Shown here one piece after another: positions 1-7,618 of a stretch of 64,000 nt of DNA. Under the pieces are notes generated by a model, which ran no database searches, was not told where the DNA came from, and saw only the letters and a list, made by a program, of their open reading frames with translations. The stretch's first letter is position 1; the number at the start of each line of letters is the position of its first letter. A program made the position numbers and the translations under genes. The DNA comes from SKVR01 sp046291875 (GTDB taxonomy: Bacteria; Bacteroidota; Bacteroidia; Bacteroidales; UBA7960). The DNA lies in contig JBKBSF010000011.1 in the NCBI GenBank assembly GCA_046291875.1, positions 62,001-126,000 on the forward strand. The letters run 5' to 3'.

Positions 1-53
1 CTTTGAGGTATTGGGTTTTGTATGGGATTATTAGTAATGTTAAGAGGGCTGGG

Positions 54-830
54 TTATGCCAGTCCCAGGTCTGCCATAAGCCAGTCAATGGCTTTTGCAG
101 GGTCGGGGGTTTGAGTCAGCTTTTTCAGGAAGGCAGAGCCGCAAATGGCACCATGCAGGTTTTTCCATGCCAGTTGAAGGGTTTGCGGATTGTGGATGCC
201 AAAACCTCCTATCAAAGGGTTTTGCAACTCCATAGCCATGAGCCTTTCGAAGTATTTTTGCTGTGCAGCACCAAAATCCTGTTGCTGGCCTGTGATGGCT
301 GCCGAGCTTACCACGTATATGAACGCATCCGACAGCTGATCGATTTTACGGATCCGCTGCTCAGAGGTTTGAGGGGTGATAAGGAATACCGGGCTGATGT
401 TGTTTTCCTGAAAGAGCGACTGGTATTCCTGTTCATATTCTTCCAGGGGCAGATCGGGCAGGATAAGCCCGGAGGTACCGCATTGGGCAGCTTCTTTCAG
501 AAACCGTTCAAAGCCATATTGTAATACAGGATTCAGATAACCCATCAGCAGGATGGGGATGTGAAGCCTGCTGCGAAATTCCTGAAGCTGCTCCATCAGC
601 AAGCCTATGTGCATGCCGTTGGCAATGGCCACACTGCTGCTTTGTTGTATTACAGGCCCGTCGGCAAGCGGATCGGAATAGGGCATGCCTACCTCCAGGA
701 AGTCTATCCCGGCGCGCTGCGCAGCATCTATGATGCCTTGGGTGCTGTGCAGATCAGGATATCCTGCTGTAAAGAACAGTGACAAAAGGTTTTTATTTTT
801 CCTCTGAAACAATTGCTGTATAGCGTTCAT
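54..830 (-). CDS. trpA: tryptophan synthase alpha subunit
   Basis: 258 residues, normal for the family. TrpA cleaves indole-3-glycerol phosphate to indole and glyceraldehyde 3-phosphate, and indole is channelled to TrpB; the enzyme is cytosolic. The catalytic block FLEVGMPYSDPLADGP is visible near residues 44-59, with Glu46 and Asp57 matching the two acid catalysts of the family. The phosphate-binding end LIGGFGIHNP lies near residues 207-216. It is the last gene of the trpEGDCFBA operon, 137 bp after trpB. No terminator is visible in the 53 bases left before the window edge. Family assignment is secure. Confidence 0.97.
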   Translation of the reverse strand: MNAIQQLFQRKNKNLLSLFFTAGYPDLHSTQGIIDAAQRAGIDFLEVGMPYSDPLADGPVIQQSSSVAIANGMHIGLLMEQLQEFRSRLHIPILLMGYLNPVLQYGFERFLKEAAQCGTSGLILPDLPLEEYEQEYQSLFQENNISPVFLITPQTSEQRIRKIDQLSDAFIYVVSSAAITGQQQDFGAAQQKYFERLMAMELQNPLIGGFGIHNPQTLQLAWKNLHGAICGSAFLKKLTQTPDPAKAIDWLMADLGLA

Positions 831-967
831 TTGATAATTGTTTGGTTTGATACTTATCTGAATGTGCTGATTTTTTGATCTAAGTTCCCGCTTTTACGCC
901 CTGTAGCAAGATTACTGTCATGTGTTCCGGCTGCTTTCGAAGGCTTTAAGTTTCTGACGTAGTTTGC

Positions 968-2191
968 TCACTTGACAAAGTGTTGCTGATAAGTTTGCAA
1001 ATCTTTATCTCCTCGTCCTGATAGGCAAACGACCACCACATCAGACTTGCTGAGTGTAAGTTTGGGTAGCACCGCCAGGGCATGTGCTGTTTCCAGGGCA
1101 GGAATAATACCTTCTGTTTGTGAAAGCATTTGAGCTGCCTTCAGGGCTTCCTGATCGGTAATGGGCAGGTAGTGAGCCAGTTTGCTCTGGTGCAGATGGG
1201 CATGGAGGGGTCCAATGCCGGGGTAGTCGAGGCCTGCAGAAACAGAATGCGCTTCCATGATCTGCCCGTCGGAGGTTTGCATCAGCAAGGTTTTACAGCC
1301 ATGGATAATTCCGGGGCTTCCCCTGTAAAGAGTTGCTGCCGTTAGTTCAGTATCAACTCCTTGTCCGGCAGCTTCTGCGCCAATTAGCTGGGTTTTTCCG
1401 TTGCCGATGAAGTGAAAGAATGCACCGGCAGCATTGCTGCCACCCCCGGCACAGGCTACCACATGGGTTGGGACTGACAGGTTTTCTTTATCCTGCAACT
1501 GACTGGCAATTTCACTGCTGATTACTGACTGCAGCCTGGCCACCAGGTCAGGGTAAGGATGCGGACCAATGGTCGATCCAATAAGGTAGTAGGTATCGTC
1601 GGGGTGGCTGATCCAGTGGCGTATGGCTTCGTTGGTGGCATCTTTCAGGCTTTTGCTTCCCGATTCTACCGGCACCACTTCGGCACCCAGCATTTGCATG
1701 CGCAGCACATTGGGTTGCTGGCGGGCAATGTCCTTACTGCCCATGAATACTGTGCAAGGGATCTTCAGCAGGGCACAAACAGTGGCAGTGGCAACACCGT
1801 GCTGGCCGGCACCTGTTTCTGCGATGATTCGCTTTTTGCCCAGGTAGCGCGCCACAAGTGCCTGGCCCACCACATTATTGAGTTTGTGTGCACCTGTATG
1901 GCAAAGATCTTCGCGCTTCAGGTAGATCCTCGCTCCGAGAGCTTGCGAAAGGTTGGCGGCAAAATACAGTGGTGTAGGGCGGCCTACATAATCGCGCAGC
2001 AACTGGTCAAACTCTTTCCTGAAGGTATCCGATTCAATGATCTGCAGGTAGTTGTTGCGCAACTCCTCCACATTGGGATAAAGCATCTCGGGGATATAGG
2101 CCCCGCCGAAAATGCCATAGTAGCCCCTCGCGTCAGGAATGTTTTCAGCGCACTTTGGGGAGACGGGGTAGGTATCTGATTGTACTGTCAT
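968..2191 (-). CDS. trpB: tryptophan synthase beta subunit
   Basis: 407 residues. TrpB is the PLP enzyme that condenses indole with serine to make tryptophan, in an alpha2-beta2 complex with TrpA. The PLP lysine sits in HTGAHKLNN (Lys103), and the glycine-rich phosphate loop CAGGGSNAAG is near residues 248-257. The tail LSGRGDKDL is also typical. It is the standard TrpB1 type that pairs with TrpA, not the longer stand-alone TrpB2. It follows trpF in the operon with a gap of about 60 bp. No unusual features were seen. Confidence 0.98.
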   Translation of the reverse strand: MTVQSDTYPVSPKCAENIPDARGYYGIFGGAYIPEMLYPNVEELRNNYLQIIESDTFRKEFDQLLRDYVGRPTPLYFAANLSQALGARIYLKREDLCHTGAHKLNNVVGQALVARYLGKKRIIAETGAGQHGVATATVCALLKIPCTVFMGSKDIARQQPNVLRMQMLGAEVVPVESGSKSLKDATNEAIRHWISHPDDTYYLIGSTIGPHPYPDLVARLQSVISSEIASQLQDKENLSVPTHVVACAGGGSNAAGAFFHFIGNGKTQLIGAEAAGQGVDTELTAATLYRGSPGIIHGCKTLLMQTSDGQIMEAHSVSAGLDYPGIGPLHAHLHQSKLAHYLPITDQEALKAAQMLSQTEGIIPALETAHALAVLPKLTLSKSDVVVVCLSGRGDKDLQTYQQHFVK

Positions 2192-2250
2192 GGGTTCGTG
2201 ATTTAATGGTTTTTTCTCAGTTCTTCGCGTATTGGTTTTGTGGGAGCTTC

Positions 2251-2907
2251 TTAATGCAGGTTCATTTGTCTTACTTTGTTCAAAAACATCTCGATCAATG
2301 CAGGGTCCTTGATGCCGGGCTCTGTCTCAAAACGGCTGTTGATGTCCAGTGCAAAAAGCATGGGATTGTCCACTGGTTGCTGCACCTGTTCGGATAGTCT
2401 GTGCAGATCTGTTTCGGGCGATATACCTCCGGCAAGCAAGTAGGGCTTCTGTTCGTTATAGTTTTGCAGCAGTTGATGATCAAATGGAACTCCGTTGCCG
2501 CCAGCCTGCTTTCCCAGGGTGTCGAAAAGAAAATAGTCGCAATATGGGTTGTATTCTCCAATGTTAGGAGGTAGGTTTTCTCCCACACCAAAGGATTTTA
2601 TCACAGCAGCCTTTTGTCGCAACTGCCGGCAATAGTCAGGGCTTTCATATCCATGCAGCTGCACCAGGTCGAAACGAAAGGTGCTCAATATTTTTTCGGC
2701 CTCTTCCAAAGGATGGTTTACCAAAACTGCCACTTTTTTAATGGAAGGAGGGATTGCCTCCAGAGGTAGCTCATGTATTCGCTTGCTGACATCCCTTTTG
2801 CTTTGCGGGTAAAAGATAAAACCCATGAAGTCGGGCCTGAGAGAGGCAATCTGCAACATGTTCTCAGGCCGGGTAATGCCGCATACTTTAACTTTCAGAT
2901 TGCTCAT
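2251..2907 (-). CDS. trpF: phosphoribosylanthranilate isomerase
   Basis: 218 residues, a TIM barrel. TrpF performs the Amadori rearrangement of phosphoribosylanthranilate to CdRP in tryptophan synthesis. The N-terminal catalytic cysteine is in KVCGITRPEN (Cys9). The segment FDTLGKQAGGNG supplies the catalytic Asp and the phosphate loop, and LAGGISPE is the C-terminal phosphate site. It is a separate gene, not fused to trpC as in enterobacteria. It lies between trpC and trpB in the same operon, with gaps of about 60 bp on either side. Confidence 0.96.
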   Translation of the reverse strand: MSNLKVKVCGITRPENMLQIASLRPDFMGFIFYPQSKRDVSKRIHELPLEAIPPSIKKVAVLVNHPLEEAEKILSTFRFDLVQLHGYESPDYCRQLRQKAAVIKSFGVGENLPPNIGEYNPYCDYFLFDTLGKQAGGNGVPFDHQLLQNYNEQKPYLLAGGISPETDLHRLSEQVQQPVDNPMLFALDINSRFETEPGIKDPALIEMFLNKVRQMNLH

Positions 2908-2970
2908 GACTTTGGTAAACGCTTTTTGGGTTAAATCTCATTTTTCAATTCGTGATCTACAGGATGAGGC

Positions 2971-3780
2971 TTAGGGTTGCGGCAGGGGTTTCATGGCCTG
3001 CTCCAGCTTACGGATGAAGAGTTTGCAGGCTATGCCAGGATTGGCTTCGCGCATAAATCTTTCTCCCATGAGCAATCCTCCAAAACCACTTTGCAACAGA
3101 TGGGCTGCGGTTTGCACGCTGTCAATGCCACTTTCAGCAATCTTCAATACATTTTCGGGCAACTGGCTCAACAGCTCCAGGCTGTGGCGGGTATCGACTT
3201 CGAAGTTGCGAAGGTTGCGGTTGTTGATGCCCACCAGACGTGCATCGGCAGGGAGCTTTTGGATGTTTTCCCGGTCGTGGATTTCAAAAAGAACTTCAAG
3301 CCCCAGTTTTTGCGCCACTTCAAAGAGGTTCTTTAGCTCTGCGGCGGTGAGTACCTCGGCGATGAGCAGTATGGCATCGGCGCCAATGCTGCGGGCTTCG
3401 ATGATCTGATATTCATCAATGATGAAGTCTTTGCGGAGTATGGGGCAGAAGTTGAACCGACGGGCAGTGGTCAGGTCCTTGCTGCTGCCTCCGAAGTATT
3501 TTCCCTCGGTTATCACCGACAGGGCTGAAGCTCCCGCCTGCATATAATCCAGGCAAACCTCTGCGGGGTCGGCAAATTCGTTGATCATCCCTTTGGAGGG
3601 CGAACGGCGTTTGAATTCGGCAATAATACCGCTGAGGTCGGCCCGCAACAGGTACTTTTCAAGCGATACCGTATTGGCTTTGAAATAGGGGCTGCGTTCG
3701 AGAAGCTTTACCGGATACAGCTCCTTTGCATCGGATACCTCTTTTTGTTTCCATGCAATGATTTCCTGGAGGATACTCAT
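2971..3780 (-). CDS. trpC: indole-3-glycerol phosphate synthase
   Basis: 269 residues, a monofunctional TrpC that closes the indole ring of CdRP. The active-site segment IAEFKRRSPSKG is at residues 53-64, with Glu55 and the catalytic Lys57. LRKDFIIDEYQI and GINNRNL are further family signatures, and IAESGI near residue 215 holds the substrate-binding Ser. The ATG overlaps the trpD stop by 4 bp (ATGA), so the two are probably translationally coupled. Confidence 0.97.
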   Translation of the reverse strand: MSILQEIIAWKQKEVSDAKELYPVKLLERSPYFKANTVSLEKYLLRADLSGIIAEFKRRSPSKGMINEFADPAEVCLDYMQAGASALSVITEGKYFGGSSKDLTTARRFNFCPILRKDFIIDEYQIIEARSIGADAILLIAEVLTAAELKNLFEVAQKLGLEVLFEIHDRENIQKLPADARLVGINNRNLRNFEVDTRHSLELLSQLPENVLKIAESGIDSVQTAAHLLQSGFGGLLMGERFMREANPGIACKLFIRKLEQAMKPLPQP

Positions 3781-4769
3781 GATTGTAGGCTGATTAGTTT
3801 TTCAAAAGATGTAAGGGCATTGCCCGATTCGAGTGCCTGACTGGCCTGGGCAACGGCCTCATGCAGTGAATTGTTTTTATAGCAATGTATGGCAAGGGCG
3901 GCATTGGCTATCACCGCATGCTTTTGTGCTTCGGTGGCCTTGTTTTGCAATACCGATAAGAAGATCCGGGCCGCATCTTCAACGGTTTCTCCTCCCCATA
4001 GCTCCTCAGGGGTGTTGGAGCGAAGCCCCAGGTCGTTTGCCGAAAGCATGCTCTCTCCCCTGGGTGAGAAGATTCGTGCTGGTGCCGTCAGGCTGATCTC
4101 ATCGTACCCGTCCAGGCTGTGAATAACCCTGAAGGTTTTGTTCTCCTTCTGAAGCAGGTAGCTGTAGATACGACCGGTTTCCAGGTTGAAAGCACCACTG
4201 CTTTGGTAGCGCGGATTGGCAGGATTTACAAGAGGGCCCAGGATATTGAAAAAAGATTTGATCCCCAGCTCTTTCCTTACCGGGCCGATAGCTTTGAGAG
4301 CCGGATGAAACAACGGCGCGTGCAGAAAGCAGATGCCGGCAGTATCCAGCTCACGTTTGAGTTTGTCTTCATTGTGTGAGAAACGATATCCGAAATGCTC
4401 CATCATATTGGAAGAACCTGAAGTTGAAGATACACCGTAGTTGCCATGTTTGGTTACCGGCACTCCGGCACCTGCCACAACGAAAGCCGCAAGGGTGGAG
4501 ATATTAAAGGTGTTCTTTCCGTCGCCGCCGGTTCCGCATAGGTCTATGGTATCGCCCTGGTTGAGTTGAGGTTTGATGGCCAGCTCCAGCAATGCCTCGC
4601 GAAAGCCCAGCAGCTCTTCAAGGCTGATCGAACGCATGATGAAAGAGGCCAGAACCGCTGCCATCTGCGCAGGGTTGAGCATTTCTGATGCAATGCCATG
4701 CATCAGATCATGGGCCTCAACACGGGTAAGGGTTTGCGATTCGAGGAGTTTATTGAGTAATTGTTTCAT
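3777..4769 (-). CDS. trpD: anthranilate phosphoribosyltransferase
   Basis: 330 residues. TrpD transfers phosphoribose from PRPP to anthranilate. The PRPP-binding motif CGTGGDGKNTFNIST is at residues 78-92, and KHGNYGVSSTSGSSNMME is the second conserved loop. It is a free-standing TrpD, not fused to TrpG. It is separated from trpG by an unusually long 424 bp, although the other trp genes are tightly spaced. The 134 bp next to its ATG belong to an element that also precedes the genes at 22403 and 35621. The start is fixed by that element and by the family's usual N-terminus. Confidence 0.97.
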   Translation of the reverse strand: MKQLLNKLLESQTLTRVEAHDLMHGIASEMLNPAQMAAVLASFIMRSISLEELLGFREALLELAIKPQLNQGDTIDLCGTGGDGKNTFNISTLAAFVVAGAGVPVTKHGNYGVSSTSGSSNMMEHFGYRFSHNEDKLKRELDTAGICFLHAPLFHPALKAIGPVRKELGIKSFFNILGPLVNPANPRYQSSGAFNLETGRIYSYLLQKENKTFRVIHSLDGYDEISLTAPARIFSPRGESMLSANDLGLRSNTPEELWGGETVEDAARIFLSVLQNKATEAQKHAVIANAALAIHCYKNNSLHEAVAQASQALESGNALTSFEKLISLQS

Positions 4770-4903
4770 CAGAAAATAATTTAGTTAATTCATTGGTCGT
4801 ATGGCTGCCCCGCCTTTGCGGGGGAACTTGCATGTCTATTTTGACTGCGTCGAGCTTCGGTTCATCTTCTTTTGTGAGCCGCAGTGCTCATGCAAGTTTC
4901 ATT
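4770..4903 (-). repeat. 135-nt start-codon-abutting element, copy 1
   Basis: Read on the minus strand, this stretch begins AATGAAACTTGCATG and ends TAACTAAATTATTTTCTG directly before the trpD ATG. A near-identical 5' block (35 of 36 bases) opens the region before the osmC-like gene (22268), and a diverged block opens the one before the nuoF-like gene (35756). All three end in almost the same 3' sequence at the start codon. Internally ACTTGCATG can pair with CATGCAAGT, and CCCCGC-AAAG-GCGGGG forms a hairpin. Whether it is a mobile repeat or an RNA element is not known. Confidence 0.75.
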
Positions 4904-4959
4904 GTTTTCGGGGGATTGGGGGATGAGGTTTGAGGGATAGGGTATGCGGTATAGGATTT

Positions 4960-5160
4960 AACATAGAAGATAAAAGATTGGAGATTAGTGGTTAGAGGTT
5001 AATGTTGATGTGTAATAGGTTGACTATGCCTGGGAGAGGTTGACCGTTTTTTAAGTTTAATGAGACAGAAAATCAGTTTTTTATGTTTGTTTCTTTCTGT
5101 CTCTGTTCACCAATCGCGGATCACCAGTCACCGATCACCCATCACTGGCCACCCATACCC
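4960..5160. repeat. imperfect short tandem repeats between trpG and trpD
   Basis: The rest of the long trpG-trpD gap holds no gene. It carries two low-complexity stretches: about 4973-5030, rich in variants of GATTAGTGGTTAGAGGTTAAT, and 5106-5158, built from degenerate units of 7-10 bases such as CACCAATCGC, GATCACCAGT, CACCGATCAC and CCATCACTGG. A related ATTACCC-type stretch lies before aroC (16117-16158). Unit length and sequence vary too much for a CRISPR. Confidence 0.6.
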
Positions 5161-5170
5161 ACAGATCTCC

Positions 5171-5746
5171 TTAAAGCCTTTTCAGCCAGTTGAACATCAT
5201 CTCTTTTCCATTGGGAGTGAGGATGGATTCTGGGTGAAACTGCACACCACAAACATCATATTCCGTGTGGCAAAGGGCCATGATCTCTCCATGGTCAGCA
5301 AGGGCTGTTACCCGAAGGCACTGCGGCAAATCGGCAGGGTTTACCACCCAGGAGTGGTAGCGGCCCACCTCCAGCCTTGTATCCAATCCTTCAAAGAGGT
5401 AATGCTTTGGCTCCAGCAGATCAATGGCGGTGGCTACTCCATGATGTACCTTGCTGAGGTTGATCAGGCTTCCGCCAAATACCTCGGCAATTGCCTGCTG
5501 GCCCAGGCATACTCCCAGTATCTGCTTGCTTGGGGCGTACTTCCGGATAAGCGGCATGAGCAGTCCTGCCTCTGCGGGCAATCCTGGTCCCGGAGAAAGT
5601 ATGATGCCATCGTAATGGTCAATTTCGTCCAGGGCAATCTGGTCGTTTCTGTATACATCTACCTGGTGTGCTCCAAAATCCTTAACGTAGTGCACCAGAT
5701 TGTAGGTAAAGGAGTCGTAATTATCGAAAATCAGTATTCTTGACAT
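5171..5746 (-). CDS. trpG: anthranilate synthase component II (glutamine amidotransferase)
   Basis: 191 residues. TrpG hydrolyses glutamine and passes ammonia to TrpE for anthranilate formation. The oxyanion loop ILSPGPG is at residues 49-55, the nucleophile Cys80 is in GVCLGQQAI, and VQFHPES supplies the His-Glu of the triad. The same protein could also serve PabB in folate synthesis, as in many bacteria with one such subunit; its place between trpE and trpD argues for the Trp role. The trpE stop lies 55 bp upstream. Confidence 0.96.
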   Translation of the reverse strand: MSRILIFDNYDSFTYNLVHYVKDFGAHQVDVYRNDQIALDEIDHYDGIILSPGPGLPAEAGLLMPLIRKYAPSKQILGVCLGQQAIAEVFGGSLINLSKVHHGVATAIDLLEPKHYLFEGLDTRLEVGRYHSWVVNPADLPQCLRVTALADHGEIMALCHTEYDVCGVQFHPESILTPNGKEMMFNWLKRL

Positions 5747-5801
5747 AGGGCAGGGTTTTAGTAATCTGGTCTGGTGTAGTTTTGTTTGTCGGTTTTAGGG
5801 T

Positions 5802-7259
5802 TTAAGATAGGGTTGGCTGCGAAGTAAGCCTTTTTTCACCCAAGATTGCATGGCCATTTCCCGGTTTCGATTGCTGGTGGGCAGCGGTAATGGCTTTTCG
5901 CAGGGCAGAGATTTTTCCATCCACCTCATTAAGTTCCTTCAAGGGCTGCGAATCCATCACAATTCCGGCACCGGCCTGGTAGTAAAGGGTTCCCTGCCTG
6001 CTCATAAACGACCGGATCATGATGGCCTGGTTGAGGGTGGTGCCAAAACCAAGAACTCCTATGGCTCCCCCATAGAAACCACGAGCTTTTCCTTCTATCT
6101 CATCAATGAGTTGCACTGCGCGATGCTTGGGGGCTCCAGAGAGGGTTCCGGCAGGAAAAGTATCGGCAAAAAGCCTGAAAAGCCTGTCGCTTTGCTCCAG
6201 CTGGCCACTTACAGTAGAAACCAGGTGTATTACGTGTGAATAGGTGTGAACCTGTTTGTAAAAATCAATTTCAACCATTCGTGCATGTCGGCTCAGATCA
6301 TTACGGGCAAGGTCTACCAGCATGGCATGCTCCGAGTTCTCCTTGGGGTCGTTGAGCAGCCCGGCAACAAGGTTGGCATCGGTAACCGGATCGCCACTGC
6401 GTACCACGGTGCCTGCAATGGGATTGATGCTGGCTCTGCCCCCCGCTACCTGCAGCTGGATCTCCGGCGAGGAGCCAAAAAGTTTGAAATCCAAAAAATC
6501 GAAATAGAAGAGGTAAGGGGAGGGGTTGATGGAGCGCAAAGCCCGGTAAACATTAAATTCATCTCCCTGGAAGTCTTGCTCGTACTTCCTGGAAAGAACA
6601 ATCTGAAACACATCACCTCGGGCACAATGGGCCTTACCCTTGTTAACCTGCTCCATAAAATCTTCATTGGAGGTGAGCACCCGTTCCTTACCGCTTGTGC
6701 TGAAAGGGAAAAAAGTATTATTGCGGTTGGCCAGGATAGAAACCACCTCCGAAGTGATGTTCTGTGCACCCTCAGGAAGCAATTCTGTAAGAGTGATTAC
6801 ACTGTTGAAGTGGTTAAAGGCAATCACCACCTGGTAAAGGTCATACCGCAGTAAGGGAATAGAGTTGCTTGCGAGGGCAGGGCTCTGGATGGCTACATTG
6901 TCAAAAGCATTGATGGCATCGTAGGAGGTATAGCCAAACATGCCGGGCATAAGCCTTGGGTCTTCCGTCTGTATGTGAGATTGTGTATTGAGAAATTCAT
7001 CCACCAGCGCAGGGATAACTGAATTGTCCTGCATTTTTTGCCTGCGAACCACTCCTGCAAGGTCTTTGGATACAAACTCTGATTCTGTGGCCTCTACCCC
7101 GGCAATGGGTTGGATAGCAATGTAGGAGAAAGCATTCTCGCGCGAGCTGTAATCGGTACATTCCAGCAGAAGACTTTGGGGGTAAACATCGCGCAGGCGA
7201 AGGTAAATGCCCACAGGCGTGAAAGTGTCGCCGGGAAGTTGAATGATACGTGTTTGCAT
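5802..7259 (-). CDS. trpE: anthranilate synthase component I
   Basis: 485 residues from the chosen ATG at 7259. TrpE converts chorismate and ammonia to anthranilate and is the usual target of Trp feedback inhibition. The C-terminal chorismate-binding domain is clear: FPAGTLSGAPKHRAVQLID, ARGFYGGAIG and YQAGAGIVMDSQP. The reading frame stays open to 7328, but that extension would be encoded by the attenuator hairpin, so the start MQTRIIQLPG is used. The N-terminal feedback motif usually written LLES reads LLEC here, in a site linked to Trp inhibition in enterobacterial TrpE. The consequence is unknown. It is the first structural gene of the operon. Confidence 0.96.
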   Translation of the reverse strand: MQTRIIQLPGDTFTPVGIYLRLRDVYPQSLLLECTDYSSRENAFSYIAIQPIAGVEATESEFVSKDLAGVVRRQKMQDNSVIPALVDEFLNTQSHIQTEDPRLMPGMFGYTSYDAINAFDNVAIQSPALASNSIPLLRYDLYQVVIAFNHFNSVITLTELLPEGAQNITSEVVSILANRNNTFFPFSTSGKERVLTSNEDFMEQVNKGKAHCARGDVFQIVLSRKYEQDFQGDEFNVYRALRSINPSPYLFYFDFLDFKLFGSSPEIQLQVAGGRASINPIAGTVVRSGDPVTDANLVAGLLNDPKENSEHAMLVDLARNDLSRHARMVEIDFYKQVHTYSHVIHLVSTVSGQLEQSDRLFRLFADTFPAGTLSGAPKHRAVQLIDEIEGKARGFYGGAIGVLGFGTTLNQAIMIRSFMSRQGTLYYQAGAGIVMDSQPLKELNEVDGKISALRKAITAAHQQSKPGNGHAILGEKRLTSQPTLS

Positions 7260-7304
7260 GTTTTTGTTGTTTGTATGATGTGTTTTTTGTTTTGAGCCGG
7301 ATAC

Positions 7305-7334
7305 AAAAAAAGCCCGCTTGAGTGTCAAGCGGGC
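7305..7334 (-). terminator. trp attenuator (intrinsic terminator)
   Basis: On the minus strand GCCCGCTTGA-CAC-TCAAGCGGGC forms a perfect 10-bp stem with a 3-nt loop, followed by seven T. It lies between the Trp-rich leader peptide (stop at 7382) and trpE (start 7259), the position of a premature terminator. The competing antiterminator is GUUGAGCG (7402-7395), which can pair over 8 bp, including two G.U, with CGCUUGAC (7331-7324) of the 5' arm. A nested UGGU/ACCA helix (7391-7388 with 7340-7337) would stabilise it. Confidence 0.93.
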
Positions 7335-7381
7335 CCTGGTATCTTGTAATTACAGATTATATCCGAATTATCACATCTCCA

Positions 7382-7459
7382 TTAACGACCATAGCGCTCA
7401 ACACAGCAGGTTTTGCTGTGCCACCACCAATAGTTATGAGAATGTGATCTGTGAGTCAT
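7382..7459 (-). CDS. trpL: trp operon leader peptide (WWW)
   Basis: 25 codons starting at ATG 7459, beginning MTHRSHSHNYWWWHSK and ending CCVERYGR before TAA. Codons 11-13 (7429-7421) are three consecutive TGG, which is very unlikely by chance directly upstream of a terminator and trpE. Immediately after them CACAGCA/TGCTGTG (7420-7414 with 7408-7402) forms a 7-bp hairpin that a ribosome stalled on the Trp codons would disrupt. That would free the antiterminator strand in codons 20-22. By analogy with enterobacterial trpL, low charged tRNA-Trp should let transcription continue into trpE. The peptide probably has no other function. Confidence 0.92.
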   Translation of the reverse strand: MTHRSHSHNYWWWHSKTCCVERYGR

Positions 7460-7479
7460 TGCTGTCTTTTTTCGAGTTG

Positions 7480-7487
7480 CAAGTATA
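7480..7487 (-). promoter_or_regulatory. probable -7 box of the trp operon
   Basis: TATACTTG on the minus strand matches the Bacteroidota -7 consensus TAnnTTTG at all but one position. It ends 20 nt before the leader ATG, the same spacing as in the aromatic operon leader at 10124-10152. No clear TTTG -33 box is visible at the expected distance, so the call is moderate. Confidence 0.5.
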
Positions 7488-7618
7488 AAGATTTTTTTTG
7501 AAAGCTACTCCCCCGGTGAAAATTTTTTTAAAAAAAGACATTTGGCTTCTAACCGGGTTCGGTTGGAGATATAACGCCTGTGTGTTCATAAACAGGAAGA
7601 TACATCGGTATTTTAGTG

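Noticed and set aside
1559..2179. 206-codon open frame opposite trpB
   Set aside because: Antisense shadow of a highly conserved enzyme.
5098..5160. CRISPR-like array
   Set aside because: Units are only 7-10 bases, degenerate, and have no spacers or cas genes.
7260..7328. N-terminal extension of trpE by 23 codons
   Set aside because: The extra codons are the attenuator hairpin and its T tract; the family N-terminus begins at ATG 7259.
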